Notes under the pieces: model-generated | Database searches by the model: none | Told to the model about the DNA's origin: nothing | Seen by the model: only the letters and a program-made list of their open reading frames with translations | Made by a program: the position numbers and the translations under genes | From: Clostridia bacterium | GTDB taxonomy: Bacteria; Bacillota; Clostridia; Oscillospirales; CAG-272 | Assembly (NCBI GenBank): GCA_017621085.1 | Contig: JAGATW010000075.1 | Coordinates: forward strand, 1-32,572 | Length of the DNA: 32,572 nucleotides | Direction: 5' to 3' | Part shown: positions 1-7,259 of the stretch, in pieces | How the letters are laid out: each line of letters starts with the position of its first letter | How positions within the stretch are numbered: the first letter of the stretch is position 1

Positions 1-67
1 AAACAGAAACAGCAAAAACACACGAAATCATAGCAACCATTGCAATAATCAGTAAAATTTTTTTCAT
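1..67 (-). CDS. Secreted protein, N-terminal signal peptide only (cut by window edge)
   Basis: The minus strand starts at an ATG (65-67) preceded by AAAGGAG at good spacing and encodes a Lys-Lys start followed by a long hydrophobic stretch (MKKILLIIAMVAMISCVFAV), then runs off the window. It is a typical Gram-positive signal peptide and closely resembles those of the four BspA-like proteins in this window, including the central Cys. The mature protein is not visible, so it could be another LRR protein or an extracytoplasmic sugar-binding protein. It lies downstream of the MerR-kinase/GH32 pair on the same strand and has its own MerR-type promoter, so it probably belongs to that regulon. Confidence 0.75.
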   Translation of the reverse strand, partial: MKKILLIIAMVAMISCVFAVSV

Positions 68-114
68 TTTTTTCTCCTTTAATTCGTATTTTTTGATTAA
101 GCATACTACTGCTC

Positions 115-151
115 ATTATAATTGTAAACTATAACCTTGGGTCAAGGTCAA
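115..151 (-). promoter_or_regulatory. MerR-type promoter/operator (site 1) of the truncated secreted gene
   Basis: On the minus strand a TTGACC (146-151) is followed by a 19-bp spacer and TACAAT (121-126). A second register, TTGACC (140-145)-19-TATAAT (115-120), overlaps it. The spacer holds a perfect inverted repeat ACCTTG-ACC-CAAGGT. A 19-bp spacer with a dyad between -35 and -10 is the hallmark of MerR-family activated promoters. The same layout and core sequence recur twice before the MerR-kinase gene. Confidence 0.75.
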
Positions 152-180
152 GTGTTTTTCGAAATTTTTTTGAATTTTTA

Positions 181-1380
181 TTAAAGGTCCTCGAAAACAA
201 GCTCGCCATTTTCCTTGGCGGTGGCGCATTTAAAGGTCATTGAGCCTGCGTATCCGTTTATTGCCTTAAATCCCGTAAATACAAGCTCGCCCTTCCATTC
301 GGCGCATTTCGGTACACCGGCGCAGGGAATCAGCTCGTTATCAACGGATACAAATCCGTCAAAGGGCTTATCTGACACTAAATACTTAGCTCTGCCGCGA
401 ATACTAAACACAAGATAGTATTTTCCCTTGTACTTAAAGTAGTCGGGACACTCAGGATGGTCACTATTTTCAACCACGTGTATGGGTTTTTCTGCCTCCT
501 CCCACTTTTCCAAGTCCTTTGATATGTAGTGAGCAAGACAGCCCTTATTTTCCTTGACAAGCACTGTTGTTAAAAACATATGATATAACCCATCCTCACC
601 CATTATTACCTTTGGGTCTCTTGTAACGGGTCCGTTATATTTTTCCGATATGGTAAAGCCAAAGGCCTCGTCCTTTTTAAAATGATAGCCATCATAGGAT
701 ACGCTTCTTGTAATTATTGCAGGCAAGCCACTGCGTCTTACGGTATAGTATAAATGCTCCTCATTTCCCTTTCGTATCCAAGAGCCTGTACATATAGAGC
801 CCTCCTCCTTTTTGGTAATAGGCACTGCCATCGGATGTATGCTCCATTTTTTAAAGTCCTTAGTTGATATATGCTCCCATTGGTGTGCACCCATTCCCCA
901 TTTGCTTTTATGATGGTGTCTATCCTTTAGATACAAAACGTGGTATTCACCATCTCTTACATAAGGCATACAATCTCCTACAAACACTCCATTACCAGGA
1001 TACCAGTCTTGTGCATTTTCAAAGGTGCCAATTACGCTTGGCTCTTCCTTTTCCTCTGCTACATACTCCTTAGCCTGTATATCTATGCTACCTACAATTG
1101 TATCACCAATTTCAAAAAGCCTTGTGCCACAGGGCCATTCCTCGTCCATTATTACGCCATTTGCATATAATTCTATTCTGTAATCAAGGAATATTGCCTC
1201 TATTTTGTCCCCATTGGCAACCTCACAGGTTAATTCAAGTGGACGCTTATTAAAATCATACTGTGCTGATACGGTAAGAGTGCCGTCAAATGCTTGTACC
1301 TCTAAGGTTTTTCTGCCGTTTTTAAAGGACACTAAATAAATAGGCTCGTTTATTTCAAAAGCTATTTTAAAATCACTCAT
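181..1380 (-). CDS. GH32-like glycoside hydrolase (beta-fructofuranosidase-type fold), cytoplasmic
   Basis: A 399-residue protein starting at the ATG 1378-1380, which has GGAGAG 8 nt upstream; the longer frame from GTG at 1389 lacks this spacing. No signal peptide is seen. Residues 1-110 look like a beta-sandwich. From about 125 on it resembles the five-bladed propeller of GH32: an Asp in GDCMPY (about 136) in the place of the NDPNG nucleophile, RDPK (Asp about 255, transition-state stabiliser) and ECPD (Glu about 310, acid/base). The putative nucleophile loop is not the canonical WMNDPNG, so the substrate may differ from sucrose or fructan. It follows the kinase gene by 2 nt and is surely co-transcribed. 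Inference: it cleaves an imported glycoside and the kinase phosphorylates the released sugar. GH43/GH68-like alternatives cannot be excluded. Confidence 0.7.
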   Translation of the reverse strand: MSDFKIAFEINEPIYLVSFKNGRKTLEVQAFDGTLTVSAQYDFNKRPLELTCEVANGDKIEAIFLDYRIELYANGVIMDEEWPCGTRLFEIGDTIVGSIDIQAKEYVAEEKEEPSVIGTFENAQDWYPGNGVFVGDCMPYVRDGEYHVLYLKDRHHHKSKWGMGAHQWEHISTKDFKKWSIHPMAVPITKKEEGSICTGSWIRKGNEEHLYYTVRRSGLPAIITRSVSYDGYHFKKDEAFGFTISEKYNGPVTRDPKVIMGEDGLYHMFLTTVLVKENKGCLAHYISKDLEKWEEAEKPIHVVENSDHPECPDYFKYKGKYYLVFSIRGRAKYLVSDKPFDGFVSVDNELIPCAGVPKCAEWKGELVFTGFKAINGYAGSMTFKCATAKENGELVFEDL

Positions 1381-1382
1381 GC

Positions 1383-3107
1383 TTAACACTCTCCTATATA
1401 ATTTGAAAATCCCTTATTATACTCAATTTTTTCAGCTACAAAGGCTGAGAAAAGAGCAACACCTGTTGATGATTCCTCGTCAACTCTATTAGTTGAAACA
1501 GTTGCCCCAAAGCACTTGGCTATTATGTCCTTTAAAATTTCTGTTCTTTTAATAGCTCCACCGGATGCAACTATATGAGATTTTTTGCAAGGAACTTTTT
1601 CATAAAGCTCATAAAGCTCATTACACATTCCCTTAAGAACTCCTAAGGCAAGTGCTTGTGGGGTAAAGCTATGTCTATCTATATTTTTAATAGAGCCTCT
1701 TAGGTTAGGGTCGCTACGCTTTCCACAGAAAAAGGCATCAACCAAAAGTCCCTCTTCTCCGTTTTCATAGGCTTGCTTGGCTAACTGATTTATTACGCTA
1801 TATTGAGATTTTTCCTGCGCTCCTGCGCTTACCATATAGCTTCTGAAAAATTCCTCAACCATTGAATAGGCAAAGCCACCACAAAGGGCAGAGCCACAAA
1901 CTAAGTATTTTCCCTCAATAAGCGGTCGTAATTCTAACTCCTTATCTACCTCTTGATATTCATCCGTTGCATAGGAAATTTGGGACCCTGTGCCTATATT
2001 TACAAGCATACTGTCCTCATTTTTACTAACTGAGCCTAAAAAGCTTGCTTGGTTATCTCCTATTGGAATAGCTACCGGTATGCCCTTACAGTTACCTATA
2101 ATCAGGCTTTTATTACTTACCTGTGGTAAAAGCTCCTTATCTATTCCGAGAAGTGATAGCTTATCAAATTTAAAGCTACCGTTTTTAACATCAAGCATTC
2201 CAAGGCTTGCACCAATTGAGGTGTGGGTTATGGGCTTTTTGTTGCCGCATATTTCCATAGCAAACAAATCCATTATTGTACAAATACCACAAGCGCCCCT
2301 TGGCACAAGTCCCTTTAGCATATTGTAATAATGTGTTGCTATACCGTAGCCTGTTGAAATATGCTCCTTTGTTATATCGTAAATTAAATCACAGGTTGTT
2401 TTTTCGTCCCTTATTATTTGGTCTGCTCGCTTGTCCTGCCAATTTATAAGGTTAGATACTGCCTGTCCGTTTTCATCTATATACACAATTCCGTGCATTT
2501 GACCTGTTATGCCAATGCTTACTATATTCTCATAGGTTGAAAGAATATGGTACAAAAGCTTTTTTGCTTTTTCCATAATTATCGACACGTCCTGCTCCGA
2601 AAACACCCCTTTTTGGATGTAGGAGCTATGTGGCAGGGTATATGCTTCTATTTGCTCCTTATTATCAATATCGTACACAAGTGCGCTTATAGTTGTTGTG
2701 CCAAGGTCAATACCTACACAGGGTGTGCCATAACCACCGTTTCTTGCTTTTTCGTTTTCGGTAAAGCTTTCATTATTTTCAAGAGCTTCCAATGAGCTTT
2801 TTGCAGAAATGCTTTCGCAAATGCCATATATTTCAGAATTTTTGCCGCTTTCCTTTAGAATTTCAGCCTTTCTTTTTTCTATTAGCTCCTCTAAGCTAAC
2901 CACCCCAAACAGATACAGCTTAATATCGGATATAGCTATGCCAATTCTTCTAAAAAGCTTTATTTCCTTTAAGGCTTCAACGTCACTCTCACTATAATTG
3001 CGATAGCCGTTTTCCTCTCTTGAAACGTTAATTAGCCCCTTGCTTTCATATAAGCGAATTGCCTTAGCCGTTAAGCCTGTTAATTTTTCCACATCATTTA
3101 TCTTCAT
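1383..3107 (-). CDS. MerR-family regulator fused to FGGY sugar kinase (sedoheptulokinase-like)
   Basis: A 574-residue fusion. The start is the ATG at 3105-3107, with GAGGTG 5 nt upstream. Residues 1-70 are a MerR helix-turn-helix (MKINDVEKLTGLTAKAIRLY, then a winged segment with GYRNY), followed by a helical dimerisation segment (about 70-105). From about 130 a complete FGGY kinase follows: phosphate-1 motif GIDLGTTT, a GQMHG/WQDKRAD sugar-site region like sedoheptulokinase or xylulokinase, IGTGSQ, and a C-terminal SGGAIKR. Family knowledge: FGGY kinases phosphorylate ketoses and polyols using ATP. Inference: the kinase domain is both enzyme and effector-sensing module for the DNA-binding head. 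Two tandem 19-bp-spacer MerR promoters lie just upstream (autoregulation) and a third precedes the downstream secreted gene. The sugar is unknown. Confidence 0.88.
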   Translation of the reverse strand: MKINDVEKLTGLTAKAIRLYESKGLINVSREENGYRNYSESDVEALKEIKLFRRIGIAISDIKLYLFGVVSLEELIEKRKAEILKESGKNSEIYGICESISAKSSLEALENNESFTENEKARNGGYGTPCVGIDLGTTTISALVYDIDNKEQIEAYTLPHSSYIQKGVFSEQDVSIIMEKAKKLLYHILSTYENIVSIGITGQMHGIVYIDENGQAVSNLINWQDKRADQIIRDEKTTCDLIYDITKEHISTGYGIATHYYNMLKGLVPRGACGICTIMDLFAMEICGNKKPITHTSIGASLGMLDVKNGSFKFDKLSLLGIDKELLPQVSNKSLIIGNCKGIPVAIPIGDNQASFLGSVSKNEDSMLVNIGTGSQISYATDEYQEVDKELELRPLIEGKYLVCGSALCGGFAYSMVEEFFRSYMVSAGAQEKSQYSVINQLAKQAYENGEEGLLVDAFFCGKRSDPNLRGSIKNIDRHSFTPQALALGVLKGMCNELYELYEKVPCKKSHIVASGGAIKRTEILKDIIAKCFGATVSTNRVDEESSTGVALFSAFVAEKIEYNKGFSNYIGEC

Positions 3108-3128
3108 TTTCACACCTCGCACAACTAT

Positions 3129-3159
3129 ATCTTAAGCTATAACCTTGGGTTAATGTCAA
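3129..3159 (-). promoter_or_regulatory. MerR-type promoter/operator (site 2) of the MerR-kinase gene
   Basis: TTGACA (3154-3159), 19-bp spacer, TAAGAT (3129-3134) on the minus strand. It carries the shared core ACCCAAGGTTATAG, which is identical in site 1. The predicted start lies about 15 nt before the ATG, just ahead of the ribosome binding site. Confidence 0.72.
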
Positions 3160-3181
3160 GCGTTTTTCACAATTTTATTTT

Positions 3182-3212
3182 ATCATACACTATGCCCTTA
3201 GGTCAATGTCAA
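3182..3212 (-). promoter_or_regulatory. MerR-type promoter/operator (site 3), upstream tandem copy
   Basis: TTGACA (3207-3212), 19-bp spacer, TATGAT (3182-3187). The spacer core ACCTAAGGGCATAG matches sites 1 and 2 with few changes. It is 53 bp upstream of site 2 and also close to the divergent transporter promoter, so binding here could affect both directions. Confidence 0.68.
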
Positions 3213-3229
3213 GAATATTTTAAAAACTA

Positions 3230-3257
3230 TTGAATTATTTTAAAAAAGTGATATACT
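3230..3257 (+). promoter_or_regulatory. Promoter of the EamA transporter
   Basis: TTGAAT (3230-3235), 16-bp spacer, TATACT (3252-3257), about 30 nt before the start codon. It is divergent from the MerR-kinase promoters. Confidence 0.55.
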
Positions 3258-3286
3258 AATTAAGAAAAAATAATTAGAGGTAAAAA

Positions 3287-4159
3287 ATGGATATTCTTTC
3301 TGCCTTTTTATTGCTTTTAAGTGCTTCCTTTGCCTCTGTAAGAAATGTGCTTACAAAGGGGTTTTCAGGCTTTTCATTTAAAAGCCGTGAGTTTTTTGGA
3401 ATACAGGCAGCTATCTTCGGTGCAGGCAGTCTTGCCTTGCTAATTGTTAATTTAGTAAGCTTTGATGGCTTTTCAATTTATACTCTTTTACTTGCATTAG
3501 CTTATGGTGCTGTGCTTTTGTGCGCACAATGGTGCTACACCATTGCTCTTGCCAGAGGCAAAACTGCTATTTGCGCAACCCTTTATTCCTTCGGCTTTTT
3601 AATTCCCACTCTTTCCGGTGCTATTTTTTGGGATGAAAAAATAACAGTATGTGGCTACTTAGGTATTTTAACTATCATTCCTGTGCTTATAATTTCCGGT
3701 ATGGGTAAAAAGTCAAATGATAAGAAAAACAGCTCCCTTGCTTATTTGCCACCTGTTATAATTGCCCTTATTTGCTCGGGTGGGCTTGGTGTTATTCAAA
3801 AAATTCAGCAAAAATCATCATATGCTATGCAAACAAAAACGTTTGTTTTCTTGGCATTTACCTTTTGCTTTGTTGTTTCGCTTTTGTTTTTCCTTATACT
3901 CAAAAGGGGTGAAAACAAGATTGTTCCAAGAAATTTAATCTCCTGCTCAATAATCGGCGTTTTCTTTGCTTCCTGTAATATTTTAAATACATATCTTGCA
4001 GGAAGATTAGACAGTGCAATTTTCTTCCCGCTTTTAAACATTGGCAGTATTTTGTTATCTTTAATTTTAGGCTTTATTATATACAGAGAAAGACTGACAA
4101 AAAAGGACTTAATTGTTCTTTTACTGTCGGTTGTGGCAATTATTTTAGTTAATTTTTGA
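3287..4159 (+). CDS. EamA/DMT-family transporter
   Basis: A 290-residue, very hydrophobic protein with about ten predicted membrane helices arranged as two halves, the usual size and layout of drug/metabolite transporter (EamA) permeases. The second half ends with the typical pattern of a last helix preceded by YRERLTKKD. The ATG at 3287 has AGAGG 6 nt upstream. It is transcribed divergently from the MerR-kinase, and its stop lies 11 nt before the next gene, so the two form an operon. The substrate cannot be read from sequence; position next to the sugar kinase raises the possibility of a metabolite or sugar, but this is only context. The inner loop (about residues 143-150) is Lys-rich, fitting the positive-inside rule. 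Confidence 0.75.
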   Translation: MDILSAFLLLLSASFASVRNVLTKGFSGFSFKSREFFGIQAAIFGAGSLALLIVNLVSFDGFSIYTLLLALAYGAVLLCAQWCYTIALARGKTAICATLYSFGFLIPTLSGAIFWDEKITVCGYLGILTIIPVLIISGMGKKSNDKKNSSLAYLPPVIIALICSGGLGVIQKIQQKSSYAMQTKTFVFLAFTFCFVVSLLFFLILKRGENKIVPRNLISCSIIGVFFASCNILNTYLAGRLDSAIFFPLLNIGSILLSLILGFIIYRERLTKKDLIVLLLSVVAIILVNF

Positions 4160-4170
4160 AAGGGTTAATA

Positions 4171-4710
4171 ATGAACATTTTAGCACAGGGCTTAGGCATT
4201 GTAGGAATGCTTTTTAATATTCTTGTTTTCCAGCAAAGAAAGCAACGTGGTGTTTTGATTTGTCAATTTTTTGCCGCTGTTTCCTTTGCATTTAATTATT
4301 TGTTATTAGGTGCTGTAATTGGCGGAGTGCTTAATTTAATAGGCGCTGTGCGTGCCCTTGTTTTTCTTTTTGAAAAAAGAACTAAGGCAAACAGTATTTC
4401 TTGGTTAATTATATTTATAATTGCCTTTGCCTCATCCTACCCGCTTACATTTTTAGTTTTTAAAACACCTATCACACCAAAAAACTTAATAATAGAGCTT
4501 TTACCTGTAATTGCTATGATTTTAATAACTGTCAGCTTGCGTCTTGGCAAGGCTAAGGCTGTACGTGCCTTTAGTCTTTTCAGCTCACCTATGTGGCTTG
4601 TTTATAATTGCTTTAGCGGCTCCTTTGGTGCAATTGCAAGTGAAATACTAAATCTTATTTCTATTATTGTTGGTATTATCAGACTTGATACTAAAAGAAA
4701 AAAGAGTTAA
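4171..4710 (+). CDS. YgjV-like inner membrane protein
   Basis: A 179-residue membrane protein with about six hydrophobic segments. The start chosen is the ATG at 4171, preceded by GAAAGGG; the in-frame TTG at 4156 overlaps the upstream gene and has no such site. It begins with a short helix followed by the VFQQRKQR loop and repeated small helices, as in the YgjV family of uncharacterised bacterial membrane proteins. It ends inside the left arm of a strong terminator. Its role is unknown; co-transcription with the EamA transporter suggests a linked transport function. Confidence 0.6.
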   Translation: MNILAQGLGIVGMLFNILVFQQRKQRGVLICQFFAAVSFAFNYLLLGAVIGGVLNLIGAVRALVFLFEKRTKANSISWLIIFIIAFASSYPLTFLVFKTPITPKNLIIELLPVIAMILITVSLRLGKAKAVRAFSLFSSPMWLVYNCFSGSFGAIASEILNLISIIVGIIRLDTKRKKS

Positions 4711-4734
4711 TGCGAGAAATCGCATTAACTCTTT
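4701..4734. terminator. Bidirectional intrinsic terminator
   Basis: A perfect 15-bp stem (4701-4715 with 4720-4734) closed by a GAAA tetraloop, with T-runs outside the stem on both strands. The left arm contains the stop codon of the YgjV-like gene and it serves the convergent LRR gene ending at 4739. Confidence 0.9.
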
Positions 4735-4738
4735 TTGT

Positions 4739-7129
4739 TTATGCCACAGGATTTATAATGCCATTGTATGTAACAAATGAGTATTTGTTATCTTCTTTCG
4801 GGTCATCCGCCTGCATATATGAATATACAGTATTTTCACCGTCATTAACAATTACATACGCGCCAAGAGCAAGGAAAGCATCCTTTTGTGCATCTGTTTC
4901 AAAGCCTATTATCTTTATATCAAAGCCTGCAAAATCTGTTCTTGCAATATTGAAGCTAATAACACCATCTGCTACGCTTCCGTCATTGCCAAAGATGTCA
5001 CCATCCTTAAGCTTATCCTGTGATACAGCAAACACACCATACTTTATTGTGTTGCCTGTAACCTCTATGTAATTATCAATAGCTACGCTATTTGTCTTAA
5101 AGCCAAGGGAAATTCCATTGCCTGTTTTTGATGCTGAGTAGCCTTGACAAGTAAATAGTGCTGATTCTTTTTGCTCACTGTTTACATCGTCACATCTTGC
5201 ACATTGATACTCGTAATTGCCTTCCTTTAAGAAGCTTTCATATACCAAGCCGATAAATATTGTATGGTCGTGACCAAGTGCTGTGTTTTCCTCTTCTACT
5301 GTGCCAATCTTTTCACCACAGAAGCAATAGGTTGTAACAACCTTGTTTTCTGTACAGGTAGCATCTGTTTCTTCTGTTTCTTTTGGATTTGCAACATGCC
5401 AATATTGGTTTTCTTCCTTAGTTGCTGCTATATCATCTACACTTGCCTTAGCCATTGTGTATTTATAGCCTGTTGAGCAGAAATAGAAGTAGCAATTTTC
5501 ATTATTTCTGTTATAGAAGGCTGTAAATGTAAGTGTGCTCAAATCAGTATTGCCTTTGTTAGCAAATACAAAGTCAATATACTTGTTCATTTCAGACCAA
5601 GCATAATTTGTAATTTTACCAAGATATACAACTGTTTTACGTTGAGACTGACTTGCAGTGCCACGGAACATTTGTACAACTGTTGAGTCGGTAAATGCCT
5701 CAGGCATTACTATAACATTGTTTAAGCTTGCACAATCACGGAACAATGTTCCTGAGCTTACATTACCATCTGATCTTGCAAAATTTTCAGGCATATAGTA
5801 AAGCTCGGGCTTTTGGGGCATTTTAAATTTATCGCCAAAGAAATAACCGTTTGCGTCACGAACCTCGAATGCTTTTTGTACAAAATACATTTTGCCATTA
5901 AAGCAGAATGGACCCTGACCGTTACCGTTTGTGTTCATTTGCTCAAGGTTTGCAGGTAGATAAACTGCTTGAAGGTTAGCACAGTTATTAACAAATCTAT
6001 TGCATAAAGTCTTAAGATTGTTAGGTAAGGAAAGTGCCTTTAAGCTTGGACAGTTATTAAAGTGACCCCAGTTATCAAGATTTATATCGTTAGGGTTATC
6101 ATTAAAGTCAACAAATTCAAGCGCTGCGCTATCACGACAAATTGATGGACCGAGCTTTGTTATTGTTGATGGAAGTGATAGATACTTAATGCTATCACAG
6201 TTATAAAACGCCTCTTGGTCAATGAGTGTAACACCCTCAGGAATTATTACTGCGCCATCTTGGTCAACACCTGAGCTTATAATTTTACTTAATGAGGTAC
6301 AGCCGGAAAATGCATATTTACCTATACTAACCATATTGGTTACACCGGACAAATCAACAATTGTAAGTGCTGTGCAACCGGAAAATACGCTTTCCCTTAT
6401 TTCGGTAACTGTTGAAGGGAGCTTAATACTTGCAAGAGCTGTACATCCACTAAATGTGCCTTTACCTATATAGGTCACGTTGCCAAGCACAACGCTTTCA
6501 AGTGCTGTACACTGGAAAAATGCATAGGCATTACCGGCAAATTCGGTAGGTCCTTCAAACTTAACGCTTTTCAAGCTTTCGTTTTTTGCAAAGGTCCTAC
6601 TGTAAAGGTGTGTTATGGTTGATGGAATAACAAGCTCTTCAAAGCCACAGCCCTCAAAGGAATTGTCACCAAGCTTCTTAAGGTTTCCAAAATCAAAGGA
6701 CTTTAAGCTACTCCAGCCATTAAACAATGAGCTTGGAGTTACATAGTCCATTGCACCCTCCTGTGTAAACCACTTAACCTCTGTACAATTTACATAAGGT
6801 GCTTTTGGCTTAACCATTCTGGTAGGTGCTTTGCCCTGTACTCCGCTTGCATAAGTTTTGCTAACAGAAAAGTCGATACCTGTAACGGTTGACATATCAA
6901 CCTCTTGGGTAAAATCAACATCAGAATAAAACTTGCAGTTAGCAAAATCAATTCTTGGGTTGCTTGTATCTTCAGCATTTTGAGTATAGACGGTTATGTA
7001 CTCGTCACTACCCGGGAACCTTGCGCCAAATTCAATATAATTACTTGGCGTTTCAGCGCTTATGCCTATTACCATTAGGCAAGAAAGCAAAGCCACCATT
7101 AATGAAATAAAGATAATTTTCTTTTTCAT
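4739..7129 (-). CDS. BspA-like secreted leucine-rich-repeat protein (copy 1)
   Basis: A 796-residue protein beginning with a signal peptide (MKKKIIF..., likely cleaved after ISA) and preceded by AAAGGAGAAACACA. Residues about 140-520 carry BspA/LRR_5-type repeats with the recurring FxGCTxLxxI-LPxTxTxI pattern. A Cys-rich stretch follows (about 590-630, with YCFCG) and a CARC pair, then a C-terminal domain of about 140 residues opening with LFTCQGYSASKTGNGISLGF that is shared with the other LRR proteins here. No LPXTG motif or late membrane helix is present, so attachment to the cell is unexplained. Family knowledge: BspA-type LRR proteins of gut and oral bacteria are surface or secreted binding proteins. 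Binding partner unknown. Confidence 0.85.
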   Translation of the reverse strand: MKKKIIFISLMVALLSCLMVIGISAETPSNYIEFGARFPGSDEYITVYTQNAEDTSNPRIDFANCKFYSDVDFTQEVDMSTVTGIDFSVSKTYASGVQGKAPTRMVKPKAPYVNCTEVKWFTQEGAMDYVTPSSLFNGWSSLKSFDFGNLKKLGDNSFEGCGFEELVIPSTITHLYSRTFAKNESLKSVKFEGPTEFAGNAYAFFQCTALESVVLGNVTYIGKGTFSGCTALASIKLPSTVTEIRESVFSGCTALTIVDLSGVTNMVSIGKYAFSGCTSLSKIISSGVDQDGAVIIPEGVTLIDQEAFYNCDSIKYLSLPSTITKLGPSICRDSAALEFVDFNDNPNDINLDNWGHFNNCPSLKALSLPNNLKTLCNRFVNNCANLQAVYLPANLEQMNTNGNGQGPFCFNGKMYFVQKAFEVRDANGYFFGDKFKMPQKPELYYMPENFARSDGNVSSGTLFRDCASLNNVIVMPEAFTDSTVVQMFRGTASQSQRKTVVYLGKITNYAWSEMNKYIDFVFANKGNTDLSTLTFTAFYNRNNENCYFYFCSTGYKYTMAKASVDDIAATKEENQYWHVANPKETEETDATCTENKVVTTYCFCGEKIGTVEEENTALGHDHTIFIGLVYESFLKEGNYEYQCARCDDVNSEQKESALFTCQGYSASKTGNGISLGFKTNSVAIDNYIEVTGNTIKYGVFAVSQDKLKDGDIFGNDGSVADGVISFNIARTDFAGFDIKIIGFETDAQKDAFLALGAYVIVNDGENTVYSYMQADDPKEDNKYSFVTYNGIINPVA

Positions 7130-7164
7130 TGTGTTTCTCCTTTAATATATATTTATCCAAATTA

Positions 7165-7193
7165 ATTTTAACATTAAATCTTTCATATGTCAA
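7165..7193 (-). promoter_or_regulatory. Promoter of LRR copy 1
   Basis: TTGACA (7188-7193), 17-bp spacer, TAAAAT (7165-7170) on the minus strand. Sequence from -35 through -10 and the last 19 nt before the ATG closely matches the promoter of copy 2, indicating duplication of gene plus control region. Confidence 0.85.
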
Positions 7194-7225
7194 GAAAAAT
7201 TTAGCAAGGTCTGTTTATTGGCAAA

Positions 7226-7250
7226 AAAGCAAGGGAAAGTCCCTTGCTTT
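7226..7250 (-). terminator. Terminator after LRR copy 2
   Basis: An 11-bp stem (7226-7236 with 7240-7250) around GCAAGGGA/TCCCTTGC with a 3-nt loop, followed by a T-run in the minus-strand transcript. It lies just beyond the stop at 7260. Confidence 0.85.
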
Positions 7251-7259
7251 TGCGTCAAT

